Source of the DNA: Apostichopus japonicus
Lineage: Eukaryota > Echinodermata > Holothuroidea > Aspidochirotida > Stichopodidae
DNA length: 64,000 bases
Assembly (NCBI RefSeq): GCF_037975245.1
Contig: NC_092569.1
Location: forward strand, 22,908,168-22,972,167
Reading direction: 5' to 3'
Below are positions 47,872 to 62,000 of the stretch, piece after piece; within the stretch, counting starts at the first letter, position 1, and every line of letters starts with the position of its first letter. Position numbers and translations under genes: made by a program. The notes beneath the pieces are model-generated. The model had not been told where the DNA came from. It saw only the letters and a program-made list of their open reading frames with translations, and did not search any database.

Positions 47872-50800
47872 AAATATTTAATGTCTTTACACAATGACCT
47901 AACCTGTAATAATCCAGATATAGACAAAATCATCACATTGGATTGTCATTAAAATGTTGGTGAATTGGATCATGTCAAAAGTAAGATTTTCAATAAAAAT
48001 TTAATATACGTTTTGTTGAAAATATTTTTATTTATACTCTGTGTTTTTTGGGGGTTTTTTTTTGCTTCCACAGATTTATCCGAATTTAAAGTAAAAAAAA
48101 AAAGACAAAAAAAAACTATAAAGACAAAACAATAAAGACATGCATTAATGTATTCCTAATCAACGTACCATTGTAATGCAAATTGAAAAGCATAATTATT
48201 TAAAAGCAAGCAACCAGAATGAGCATCAAGTTATTTTTAAAGTGTTAGAAATGTTCTCTGCATCTGCACTAAGTTATTCCGCTAGTTATATGACATTTAT
48301 TTTTATTTATTTATTAATGATAGGATAAAATAGAGGATTTGCCTTTTGCTTTTCTTCCAGAATATAGCTTATATAAGAAAAAAACTACAATGTAACAAAC
48401 TGATTTAATGCATGAGAACATACAATTCTTCAGTGAAATTGATTTATTTGATGAGGCATTTTAGTATTTTGGAAAAATTCTTTGTGTGACTAGTTGTCTG
48501 GACTCAAAGACTAAAGAAACATCTTACTACGAGTTTACTTTGAGTATTATTTTATGAAAATAACTATTATTTTCCCTCAGACTTCACATCGGTCACAATT
48601 ACAAAACTAATGATTATTTTACATTATTCGATTGAATTGGAAAAGGTAATTCAGATGTTACCAAAATGGCAATTTATAAGATCTTAAAAAACACCTTATA
48701 CGTATGAGTAACGTCTATGGCATTGGAAAGCGACTTTCAATCTTTTAAATCTTCTAGTTTATACAATTCAAAGATCATGTTCGTAAAGAAACAGTATCAT
48801 TTTTAAACAGTTAAACAAGTCTCACACATTCGACAAACAATACTTTATAGGTGTTTCATTCTTACTCACGAGAATTAAAACAGAAATTTCAAAAAGTGCA
48901 ATGTTCATGAAAGTGAGTTAAACATAAATTTATTTTGTTGTTTCTTGCATTAATTACTTGATAGAAATATTAGCATTTTTTGGGATGTGCACATTTTTTG
49001 TACTTTCTTATTATCAGGTAAGGATATATCAAGATATCTAAACTAACCCCATTCACTACTAAAATCTCATTTACTTTCTTTCAAGTTTCCCCTTATCTTG
49101 GTATCGTTATAGGACATTAAGTATGAGTTAGAGGAGTTACCTCTAGTTAAGTGTTACTATACTTCTCGTTTTGACATTTTCATAGAGGAAATAACTTTGA
49201 TCTCTACTTATGATATCAATCGTATTGAACTGTCACTTAGAAAGGCATGCGATAGGAGACGTTCTTTACAACTTTATCATTTTAAATAAAATAAATGAAA
49301 ATGTCTTACATTTCCTCCGCTCTTATATCCATGATCTATAAAAATTGCGGTTAAAACAATTGTTGTTATCAAGTTAACTAAGCCGAGTATCGTTATTATA
49401 ATTACTAGTTATTTTTAATTTAAATTGATGTTATTCAACCTTGTTTCCTTGAAAATGTACATGTCCAAATTAGTGATCTTTATGTTTACGTTTTTTTACA
49501 AAATGCATTTCAAAATATCTTAATGCCTTGTTGCAGACTGTTTTTCCAACATTGCTACATAAATAATGATAAATTTTAAAGTGATATCGATGAGCATGTG
49601 ACGGAAGTAAACATTTAGGTGTTCCCTGAGAAAATTTAAAGCTGCAAATTTCGCATTTGGATGATAGTTTGCAGAAATACTATCAAGTTTAAAACTGAGC
49701 ATTGTTTCAAATTTGATGAAATTGAATCGGACCTACCACCCTTTGAAGTATATATCTTATTTAAAGGATATACCTTATCATTATAGTTTTGTTTACAGTA
49801 GTTACCCAACTGTTGACTATTTGTATTTGAAGTAAATTTAAGCATCTTTCTGATTGGATTATGACATAGAAATATTTTGCTGTTAGATTAGTCAACGCAG
49901 ATGTTGCTTTGATGGATTCATAATGATAACTTCGACGAATACAAGCACTAACGAGCCTGTTTGGAAATCATATCAAAATAACAGAGCCGACAAAGGAAGT
50001 TGCCTTTAAACAAATGGGAATCAAGTTATTCGTTGTATTATTAACAAAAAACATTAGAAACACATAACCATGCAAAAAGTAGCGACTGTCGCTCTTTATC
50101 GATAGGGAATCCCATGTCTGGATATTTAACAAGAAGATACATTTTCACTTATGAAATCTAGAAATAACTGGATTTTATAGTTTAGCTTGTAGTTATCGCT
50201 GAAATGATTGAATTTCAAAGTGTTAGTTATTGTACTTGTAGCCAAAATTATGGAACATGAATTTATAAACTTGATTAATCTACTTGTTAATTAAGTTCAA
50301 TAATTGATGAAATGCAGGAGTTTTGTAACGTGTTGATATGTACCTCAGAAAGGTGGGCTTGGCTATTAGAGGGTAACCGTGTGCATTGATGTGCTGTAAA
50401 GGATATGTGGAGAGCGATATACTCATAGTTTGAAAAGAGATTACTTTTTGCTGGCCATGTCACGCAACTTGATTGACTTTTATTTGTTGGTGTGTAACAA
50501 AATTCGTTTAAGATGAATATATGAATGAGCTTTTCTTCTTTGTATTCTACATGTGAGCAAATATGAGAGAATACCTTATTTAGGCATAGAAAAACCAATT
50601 GGTCTAATTTAGTTTTTTTTTCCAGTATGTGTGGTTCAATTAAAGACGTTTTGTTGTATGTCGAAACACTGTTGTTCTTTCGCAAGGTTAAAAATTCTAA
50701 GTAGTTTAAATTGAAGGCCTTTAAAACTGAACTTCATCAGGTATTTTTATCGATGATTTCCTATTTAATGGAAAAAGTTTTTACTTCAGTTTGTCACATC

Positions 50801-50895
50801 ATTTAATATGAATAGAGTTAGCTCAGCAACACAACTTATATTATTTTCGAAACAGTGGTAAAATATTTAAAAAATTAAATAATAGAAAGACTTAC

Positions 50896-50961
50896 CCTTT
50901 CTGTTCCAAACGAGTTGCAAATTGTCAAAACAGTCAAACAAACTTTGAAAAGCGTTTCCAT
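50896..50961 (-). CDS. Candidate signal-peptide exon of gene D
   Basis: ATG plus 22 codons: METLFKVCLTVLTICNSFGTER, then GTAAGT in phase 0. It has the length, phase and hydrophobic core expected of this family's exon 1. It lies 7 kb upstream of the next recognised exon, so linkage to gene D is inferred. Confidence 0.55.
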
Positions 50962-52092
50962 AATTTCGGGTCTGTAGAAATGTCACGCGAAAATATATTC
51001 GATGAAGTGCAAGATGACAAATGGCACAGTCTCTCTTTAGGGGTGATCAACTCCCTACTGAAATGACCGCAGTAGTGGTATGGATGTCCATTAAATCCAT
51101 CATTTTATTTAAAATATGGTTTGGATTATAGGTACAGCTCATACGAGGAAATGTTGTACATTGGCCTCTGTGTTAATTAGGCTAGTGGTCATGCGCAATC
51201 TAACTTAATATTATTTGTAGCTATTTGCATCTTGAACTTTCACTCTATATATACAGTAAGCTTCAGTTGCATAATGTTGAATTGTCCTTGTTCCGATAAA
51301 TATAGCATAAAACCTATTGTATACTAATTGACTATCGTGTCTCTAGTTCCAAGGACAGCAGTGATATTGCAATTTAATAACTCTTAATGAATTTGGTTTT
51401 TAAAACGAGTATCGTGCTACGTTTTAAGTTTTTACGTTCAGTGTGGTTTATGATCAAAGGTTTTGTAATTGTGCGTAGTTGTGATGTCAATTCTACCAAA
51501 CCGATAAAAAGAGTAGGAATGCTGATTTACTTGTTCTGGTTGATATCATCCATATCTATAAGAACCCTTTATGAGTGGTTATGTTAGCTAAGTTACTTTG
51601 CTTTTGGTTGGAAGGCAAAATTAAAGCAGTATCGAAAGGACAGGAAGTGATACTACTAATCAACACTTTATAACATGCATGATCTAGTACAATACATATT
51701 ATATACCGTGAAATGTACGGTATGATCTATTCTACACTATCAATATGTATATGTACAAATATCTAATTAACACAGTTTGGAACATTCGAAGTTTGTCAGT
51801 GGTATGCTATATGAACAATACTTCCTTGTTTTATGATGCCTACGTCACACCCTGTTTGCGGAATCGAGTATCCTCACATCTGATTGAATAAACATGTCAG
51901 CTGTTTTGTTAGGCTTTCACTGAATTTTTATTATCTGTAAAAATTACATCCAAACTGACTGTAAACAATAAAAAAAATCTTTGTCATTTATATAAGATAT
52001 TGAATCTAAGGAGCTTGTTTTGACATTTAAAAAGGTATACTGATATCAGATTACAAACTTCTCTTTTAATTAAAATATTATTTTAATTTGTG

Positions 52093-52209
52093 GCAAGAAA
52101 GGCTCAGGGGGCTTTAAAACAAGTCAAGGATGCAGAGGAGAGACAAGTGGTCGAGGAGAAGGCTAGACGTGAGACCTTATTCGTTCCCACGGGAGCAAAC
52201 CAAACGTAA
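52093..52209 (+). other. Orphan coding-like fragment
   Basis: Thirty-eight codons then TAA: ARKAQGALKQVKDAEERQ, EEKARRETLFVPTGANQ. The charged, helical composition and GC-richer codons differ from the AT-rich surroundings, as in a last exon or a processed fragment. Family not recognised. Confidence 0.3.
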
Positions 52210-54581
52210 AAGTTTTATAAAAAAAACATTCTAGTTCAGCTGAATTATTTCAGATGAGCTATAGCGATGCGCATGCTGCGAAAATTCTGTCACTGTTTTC
52301 CACCTTGTTTGAATGACTGCCATTTCGTCATTTTTCATTCGATTTGACTGATCGTTTGTCAGAGGTTCGAGTGACTTCATCTTCTTTATATGCCCAAATC
52401 TGCTGAAATGTTGTGTATATAATGTTTGAATAATGGTGAAGCAAAGTTGCTTGGAAGAAATGTTTGTTTCGTCATCTATGGGCCCAAAACCGGGCCTTCT
52501 GTATGTAATGTTGGCCACAGATCATATACAGTGAATAATGAAATTTGTTTCACAACTATTTACTATTCATGACCAGCTTGCGTTTTGTGTGAGTAGCAAA
52601 ATGTCTTCCAACTTAATTTTACCGTAATTTTGGGAAATAATTCCACCCGTGGGAGACTTCATCATGTCAAATATTTAGTTTCTATGCAGGCTTTCTGTCT
52701 ACTTCGATGGCATACTCTGTACAAGGACTACTTGGCAGATTTGCAATTTGAACTTTTTCACGGTTGTATGTGGAATATGTGAAAATGACCTATATTGTTG
52801 GAGCCGATTTTCTCTGCGGTACGTCGATTGTAAACAAGTTGAAGGTCGTTCTATTATTTTATAGGGGCAATTTTAGGACAGCGCAATTTAAACGTGATAT
52901 CCACAACATTTTAGCAGACTTAGCAGAGGAATACTTTTTTTTTTTTTTGCGTTCTAATATTGCATGAATTAAAACTACGAAGTACATATACTGTTGGATC
53001 TTTGTTTTTGCAATGGGGCACAGTTTATCCCTAGTAATTAGTATAACGACATATTGTATACAATATGTTCGTGACAGTGTTTCTAAGGAAAACAGGAGAT
53101 TTGAGGAAGGATATGAAACCCGATGTGTCTGCTTTGTCTTACTGTTTTGCACAAACAAATGGATAAACCGCTCCAAAATGTTGTCATTCAAAAACAAATT
53201 TCTCAGCGTTGCTTCTCTGGTTGGATACTTGCTGGTAGCAAAGGATACTCAGCCATGTTTTTGCGGGTGTGCTGGTGTGTGCGCGCGCTTCTGTGACACT
53301 TGCGTAGGTTCGCGATATCTCCAACGGAGTGATGGATATTTGTCATACTTTCTATGTAGATGTATTACAGTAAGAAGTTGTGCTCCATCTTTCTTGGCAC
53401 TGACCTTATGAATACTAATGAGGTGATTGGATCAAACGTAAAAATCTTTACATTACTATAACTCCAAAACCGTGATTCTGACTGTAGATAACTTGGGATA
53501 TTGTTGTTGGTTATTAACTAGCCCATGTAGGCCCAGATTTACATTTCCACATAACATGCATTTTATGACACATTCTTTGGGCCCGTTTTTGGGCCTAGTG
53601 GCCCAAATTTTTTCCACGTAAAAAGCATGTTGAGGCACATTGTTTGGGCCCAAATACTTGTAGGACCACTTGGACCCACATTTTGGAGGGTCCAATTTTT
53701 GGGGGAAAACTATATTTTGAGCCACTTTGAGTCAAATATATTTGTGACACAACCTTAAATCAGACTGTAACCAAACTTGGAATGCAGTTGTTAGTTGATA
53801 GCTGGTATGTGTGGGCATAAATATTTTGCTATTGATTGATGACATAAAACACTTAAAGATTCTACTTAGCAAGATACAGTAGCGCCTATTGAATTCTTTT
53901 TATCAATCGTTCCATATGGTGTGTATCGTAATAGTCAAGGCAAAGAGAAGAATTTGAGTGATATTAATATTTCAATAGCTGTCCCGGCTTTCAAGATATT
54001 CAATGTTAATGTGTACTATATCTTTGGATACACCTTACTTAGGTGTAAAATTGATGATGGCGAATCCCGCGTATTACGGGACTGAATGTTCGGAACCAAA
54101 TAATTTTCCTTTAACTTTATGTTAACGAGGTAGAATTCTTGGATAACTTTCAATACCACTTTTGCTGGAAAACAAAATGAAATGAAGTATCATGGTTGCC
54201 TTTGTACTTTTGATCTGATGACATCACAAGGAAATGTATATTGACGTATCGATAAACTGTCATCAGATTCTTTAATACATGAAACTAAGGCGTTTTGTTA
54301 TTGACCTTAGTGATTATCTGTGTTATTGCATGCTAAAGGAGCTATATGACACAATGCTGTTATATAAAACAACGATTTAAACACACCCCACCCCAATACA
54401 CCATTACACTTAATTATGGAAGAAATTAACCCCTTCAACAGAATATAAGATTGAATAGGAACGTATTTGATATTGACTAAAACTTCAATTCAACAATTAT
54501 ATTTACAAAACAAAAGAAAAACACGAGATGCAATTAAAAGAGAAGTGTGTCTACACAATCCATGTAACATTTTGGCTACAC

Positions 54582-54673
<92 letters not shown>

Positions 54674-54686
54674 TACATATATATAC

Positions 54687-54781
<95 letters not shown>
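54582..54781. repeat. (TA)n / (TATACA)n microsatellite, about 200 bp
   Basis: TA repeats with interspersed CA at 54607 and 54665-54692. The open frames over it on both strands are artefacts. Confidence 0.97.
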
Positions 54782-54783
<2 letters not shown>

Positions 54784-56012
54784 CTTCTGCGACAACCTAG
54801 AAACCACTAACAAAGAATACAAATTCTCACGTACACTTTCAAACTGCTTTAAATTGAAGAACAATGGCTCATTGGCATTACTTCTGTAAATATCATATTT
54901 CCACGAAGCAATTGGTGGGTATACATAAGAACTTCAAGATTTGTAAATATTTACTTAATGTTGCGTTGTATACACGTGTTTTTTCCAATGGCTTTACAGA
55001 CATGACGATGAACGAAACATTTCCCCAAAGTTCCATTTCCTGCAGGAAAAGCCTATTACCTATGAAAAGTGATTGTATGGACAAGTTAATAGTTTCTTGA
55101 ATAACGATAAGAAGTTAACTTTTCAAGATGCAATTTGATATAAGCAAAAGCTTCACTTTCTTACCACAAAATATAAGCTCTTGCAAAAAGAAATATTCAA
55201 AATACCACAATTATTCCAAACTATCCTTTTCAGGCCTATATAAGTCTTCAGACCAGTGTATTAAAATACAATTGATAAAGCAAAAATCCCCAAAAATGTA
55301 GATGTTTTCAGGTGAACTTTACTGTTAATCGTTTGCGTCCCTTTCTCATTCATTTATATAAGATAATGGCTAGTTATACTTCTCCATCAGTATAGCCCTA
55401 CTTGTAATATCTAGCTATGGTGATTTACCGCCTTCAGTTTACTGTCAGCGTATAACATTGTTCTTCCATCGTTTCGTCAGGAAGTTAAAAAGAAGGACAG
55501 GGTTTGACGGGAAATTAGAACCTCGATAAGTCCTAGATTGGCTTCCTATATGTGCGGTCTTCTTCCAACCCTTTTTCTACAGTTTATTTTTCTTCTGAAT
55601 ACAGAAATATTTTATTTAATTTAATTTAAGTAATATTCGTTTAAACCACGGCTATTGACCAAAAATCACAGTTGTGTTTCCCGAAAGAGATCACGAGGGG
55701 AATAATCATATCAAGATGGCTGACTCATAGTTTGTACTGTACGATTTCAGTAGTCTCAATATCCGTGTTCACAGAGGTTTGGCTTCCTTGTTCTTCTGTC
55801 TACCGATGCGCATAAGAGACAACATTTAGAGGAAAATACCATTTTACTTTAATTCCTTTTCTAAATGAGTTACCAATGTTCAGTATTTTCTACCGTACAT
55901 TCTAAATTACTCGATGCAAGGTACGTTATGTCATCGACAGAGATGAAAGTCATAATCAACTTGAATTCAGAGAAGGGCGAGTCACCAGAAAAGTTTTCAC
56001 TCTTTCGTCAAA

Positions 56013-56090
56013 ATGATCAACAAGTTTTATTCACTGTTCCAATTTTTATTTTTCCTGTGGACCACGAGCTGCCTCGTTTTTCGTGAATCG
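56013..56090 (+). CDS. Gene B exon 1, signal peptide
   Basis: 26 codons with core FLFFLWTTSCLVF, ending at GTAAGT in phase 0. Shares FYSL and FFLWT with gene A exon 1. Confidence 0.82.
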
Positions 56091-59000
56091 GTAAGTTCTA
56101 GGACTTTTATATTTTTTTAGTTAAACCCAACATAAATGTCAAAGTCTAATTTATTCTTCAGACATCGGTCGTAGTATAGATCTTTTAATGTACTTGAGCG
56201 ATAACAGAATTTGACACTTAAGTTTTTATTGTTCAAAGATGATATAAGATATTGGAAATGGAGAATTGATAATTCCTCAAATCCATGAAATTTTCATATT
56301 TGGTATATTGTAGTGATCTGTATCGAAATAAACATGATTGTCTGTAACGCTTCAAAAGTCCAAAACAAATCATTCAAAAAGTAAGCGCAAAGGATATTGA
56401 AGTGTTTGGAGTAAACGTTCAAGTCGATTAAGATATACTTTTTTCAGATAAATTAAATACTTTAAATTAATTTTAAGCTCCCTATTAAAGAGACCCAAAT
56501 TATAACAAAGTAAAAATGTTCAAATCTTGAATAGCATATTTTCCTGTTGACTTTATTTTAAAGTAGTATTTTGATTGTTTAAATGATGGTATAAGATATT
56601 GGAAATGGAGGCATCATAATTCCTCATACTCGATACAATGTTCATCTTTTGGAATCCTGTTTTTGTCTGTATTGAAGTAAAAAATGATGTTCTGTATCGC
56701 TTCAAAAGTGCGTGACAAATAATTCAACAAAGTAATAATAAACGCAACGGATATTTCAGTAATTGGGGTTAAAGTTTGAGTAGATTCAGGTACATCTTTT
56801 TTCAGATTAATTTAAGTACTTTATATTTATTTTACACAAAAGAGTCTCGAAATTGAAACAAAAGACAAGCAATCAAATTTTGAACAGCAAGTCTCCTTTT
56901 GACTATATTGTAACGAATCAAGAAAATTCCACAAAAAAAAAAAGAGATTTGAAAATCATTAAATATTTATATTTTTGGCAAAGATATTGTAATTAGATTT
57001 TAATTAAATTAAATATAATGCTCTCAAGTGTTTTCATGTTTTATATTCATCTCAGAAATTAAAAGCGTAAACATGTAGACTTTCTGCAATGCGTTGAAGA
57101 AGCCACTAGTTGTATGTAAATGTAGTAGATGATAGATTGGATATCAGGTATGGGATTTTTCTAATCTTTCAAATAAATTAGTTTATGGTAATATTAATAA
57201 TAACTTAGTAACGCTCTGGAACCATTTAAGACACAAATATGAAGTGAAAATTAAAAGTTCCGTAAATATAATAGGTATAAAAGAGGTATAAAATATTTAG
57301 CTCTTGTTAAGTTAGTAATTTATAAACCAGTATTCCCCAGCTATAACTTAACAACAGCAATTTAACCTGTTAATTGTATATCTTCCCCACCGGCACAAAT
57401 TCAGAACTTTCATGTGTTCATTAAAGACGTGCTCAAATTGTTAATATGATTAAATACTAATAATAGCAGACAAAATGCAGACTGTCATAAATGCAAGTTT
57501 TACCGATAGTATAAATCGATTACGGTAGTTTCAATTATATTAAAGAAACGTTATAGCTAAGATTAAGATGCCCATACTTCGAATATCTCGCTTCAGTTTC
57601 TTAACTTTATAAAAATTACGAGAAAAGAATGTTTTTAATTCATATTACTTCGTTTAAAGTTTTCATCCGTCTACTTCAATTCACATTGAAACTTATGATT
57701 TACTATAATGCTATTAATTTTGTATTTCAATGCTAGAATATTAGATCTTCCTTAGTTAACAGTAATCTATCAATTTTAATTAGGCAATGAACACATAACA
57801 AAGTTATATTTTAATTGAGTAACCAATTTAGCGTAAACTCTACATGATTTACTGAGGAGAAAGAAAGTTAAGGAGTTTAAATGAGAGAAGGCAAAAATAC
57901 GTGATCTTTATATAATTTCAATATACAAAGACATTTTCGCAAAGTCTATGATAAAACTTCAAGCAACTAATTAAATATTTCTTAAGATTTGCAAAATTTG
58001 TCGAGCATTTGTAGTTAACCCATATATACATTTTTATATCCTTCAAAGATTTAGAAGAAAGCTAAACTCAACTGCTTCTTAACTTAATGTATTGCAGTCT
58101 TCCAAGGGCTATACAACTCTTTTAAGATAATACAAGGATAAGAGAAGTCAGAAAGTAAATAAAACATGTTCTGAATTTAAAATAAAAGGATAGACCAGTA
58201 TACGTATATTGTATCTCGTCGTAATATGATCAATTAATTCATATTTTGTGTTATAGCTTCAAGAAAGTAGAATATTCTTTAATATCTTAAACAACACAAA
58301 TTGCAAAAGTCGAAATGAAATTAGTGTAAAAGAGGACCTTTTCTTTGCCACGTAACGTTAAAGGTTCGGTTATGACTAAAAACAATTTTTTTTATTAAAA
58401 ATGTTTTGGGCACCAATAATTTTTCAAACATAGAACAGTCTCTTCAAATGAAATTATTAATATAAGAATCAATGCCTACCGTACTTAGTATTAGTATTGT
58501 TCAGTATCGACTCATAACGTTATAACGTGATTATATTTTAAACTAGTACATTCCTATGAGACTCGCTTCACCATGGCGAAGTTATGTCAACCGTATGTAA
58601 GCTGCATATTACGACCTTCGTTAACGGAAAAAAATAGGAAACGGACGAAATGTGCACTGTCAAATTGATTACTAAGAGTAAAACGTTCAACTAAATACTG
58701 GTTAGATAAATTATTCTGCAACGTAATATGCAACCTTGTTGATGTAGGCCTAAACTTATTAATATTTGTTTTTACTTTCATAGACAAAAGTATGTGGTTT
58801 GTGGTTATTTTCGCGTATTGTTTCACAATTTCCCACCATGATAAGATTTGTTTTATTTACAAACAAAAATCAGGAGATCCTAAGTAAATGTGAAACATTG
58901 ATATGTACTATAAAAATAAAGAAAACACATACTTTGCTTAATTCCAATGAAATTTGAAAATCATTATCGTTAATCATAGCTCATACAAAGTAATATGATT

Positions 59001-62000
59001 CCCGATCAATATATATTCTTGGTTCAACAGATCGTAACCTATTCCAACAAATGTCTTATCAGAATATTAAGTCCAAAGTCATTGCGGTTTCGCAATATAA
59101 CCTCCGATAGCTTTTCTTGACTACTTTACTTAGAGTAAAACAATCCGGGATACAGGATACATTTGGAAGATCTTACATCAAACTAAATAGGCTGAGACTT
59201 TTAAAAATCTCAAAAATTCAATATTTTCTTGATTTGATCTTCTATTTGTTTGTGTCTTCATAATTCAGATAACAGCGACGAGATGTTTTTAATTTAACAC
59301 TGACAGTATATTGCTGTACATTGATACTTAATATATTGACGATACGTTTGTACCTAGAGGCTACCTATGTGTATGTTAGCTCGGCGATACTATGATTAGT
59401 TATTGGTATACATTGCTTAACCGAGTATGTCATAGCAACTTTAAAAAGGCACCTGACTTTGCCTAAATTTGATAACAACTAACAGTTACACCAATCCCAT
59501 ACTCGTAGATACATAAATTTTACGTCTTTTACTATTATTTAAAACAACACAAAATTAAGTGTTACTTAGAAAGAAAAGAACAACCGTAAGATAACAAAAA
59601 TGGAGGAAGTTTAATGCCACAACTTGTTGTCAGCCAGCAGAAGATTTTGCATTTTTCATAAACTATCTTGTCATTAAAATTTTCCTCTGAAGTTTAATAC
59701 ACCGTTTTCGTTTGTAAAAAAAAACAGGATTTCCTTCTAAAAATAAACTGAAATTCCGGAGCAATGTCTGTTTTTTTTTAATGAAAAATACAATAGTAAA
59801 AATTCATTTAAAGGGAATGTCACGTATAGGATTTTCTATAAAATATGTCACAATTTATTTATCCTGTATCATTAGCTAACAAATCTATACTTTAATTTGC
59901 TATTTCTGGTTCCGTTGTCACTTTAAAAAAAAGGTTGATATGTTTTTACAACATAACCTGAAACTAGATGTGCATTGTTCAATCTTTCTCACTTTATTGA
60001 TTTTGTTATGTTTAATAAAGCTGGTACGAAAATGTTAAATCTTCTAACTCCCTTACACCTCCCCGGCCAAAAAAATAATCATATAGTTAAGTTTTCAAAG
60101 GCAACATAAAAACCTTATAAGAAATTTTCAGGATTTAATTCAGTAAGGTATAATTTTATTGTTTCCTTGTAGATATAAAAATCTTAGAGCATGTAAATGA
60201 AATAAGTGCATTTTCGCTTTAACTGTCTTGTCAATTTTTTTCTCTTTAGTGTAAAATTTCGAATGCAAAGATTGAGATTATTCTCTGTTTAGAAAGAACA
60301 ACAATGCCTATATCATTTATTGTTTTGTCAACCAGGAAGGTTTAAGATTGATGAATGCAAGTAAGACCTGCAGTAGGAAGAGTTATCGTTGTAAAAACGT
60401 AAACACAACAGAGTACAATCATTTTCATCAGCTAGTCTAGTCTACACATTTAATTTGCATCTTAATTCATTATCATTCGAGCGTTGTCTAATGAGCCCTC
60501 GAAGGATTTATGAGTACTGATTATTTATAGTGGAGCTAGGCTGTTTATCTGAATTCTGTTTAGTGTTAACCTATACCATGTCTCTTTTAACGGTACATTA
60601 CAAATATCTGTATTAACACTTCTAATAGATTCAAACACTCCATGCCTTGGCGATACATGTTTTCATCCTCCCACTCCCGTTGTTTGAGAGAGGAATGTGT
60701 GAGCTCGTTAGCTTAATGTTTGAAATGGACAACTCGAGTAAAGATAAAAGCGAGTCGAGTGATTTGTGTTCATCATCGGTCCCCCTCTCTGCCCTCTCAT
60801 TTCAATTGGAATAAATTTTTCTTTCTAATTTTAAATGAACCAATTTCAATAATTTCAATTTCAATAGCAATATTGTTGCACCCATAGAGTAACTGACATC
60901 TTCGCTATCCCCAAATCTATCCAACCGGCAATCACTACTTGTTTTTTTAGTTGATGTATTCAAGTAGGCCCAGTAAGTATTTCCAGTAATACTTCTCAAC
61001 GTAAATGGGACACATATTTCACATTTACTCCGTAATATAATGAAAACCTGTTTTCAAAAAAGTTTGAAATTTTTTTTTCAGAGCTTGATATCCAGAGGTC
61101 ACTGATTCGAATCATGTTCTATCCAAAAGCTTCTTTGCTCTATTCCATTGTTTAAAACAACAAAGTTACTTTCCTGTTATTCATTTACATATATATATCG
61201 TTTTTCTTCGGTTAGAGTGCCCAACAGACAAGTGATGGATCTACTAATGGAAAGATATTAGGTGAGTGATGCTTACCCCTCTTGATTCCAAATATGTAAT
61301 TTAAATATAGTAAACCCTTGTTACATTATATTTATCATGTAAACAACACATGCATTAGGGCGTGATTTTTTTTTTTTTTTGGGGGGGGTGGTTCGCCTGA
61401 AGTATTAGTGGACGAGAATGGAAGAGGAGGTAAGGTGTTTTGGAGCATTCAAATATCTATCTTAATTTAACAGTTAAACAAAACAGTCGATATAACTCAT
61501 GTTAGATTTGTATGTATAGTGTAAAGTACGCAGTGTTAGGTTGTGCTGTTAGAGTAACTTTTTTTCTGCAAAACTACAAGTGTGAGACCTTTCGGATAGT
61601 TGAAATTAAGAACGTGTTGTATGCAATATATGTAAACCAATATCAAAAATGCAAAGTAAAAAAATAATGTAGACAATTTTTTATTTATTTCTTTGCTTTT
61701 TAGGTTCATCATCATTTTTCTTCTATCAACAATCGACTTATCCGAGAGATTGCAGAGAAGTTCAGGAGCAATGTTCCTCCCATAACTCTTCCGGTGTCTT
61801 CGAGATCAAACCAGATGGTTATCCGGATCCATTTGAGGTTTACTGTGATAACACTGACAGTTCCGGTGGATGGACGGTATGTCTCTGGTTTCTTAATCTT
61901 CTATCAACAATTGTCAGACTGAAACAATCATGTTCACAGCAGCTGGAAGAGTATTAACGATGTTACTAACATAGGCGTTGGAGGCGGGGGGGGGGGGGCT

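Larger units (their letters stand above)
50962..56012. other. Intergenic between divergent genes D and B
   Basis: This 5-kb space lies between the start codons of gene D (-) and gene B (+) and should hold both promoters. It contains a coding-like fragment at 52093-52209, a repeated GGGCCC-rich stretch at 53520-53710 and a 200-bp TA microsatellite. No complete gene recognised. Confidence 0.5.

Noticed and set aside
53013-53411. 132-codon frame with hydrophobic and Cys-rich stretches
   Set aside because: No family resemblance and no homologous partner in the cluster; could be chance. Not enough support to call a gene.
54467-54889. 140- and 124-codon frames on both strands
   Set aside because: They are open only because of the TA/TACA microsatellite.
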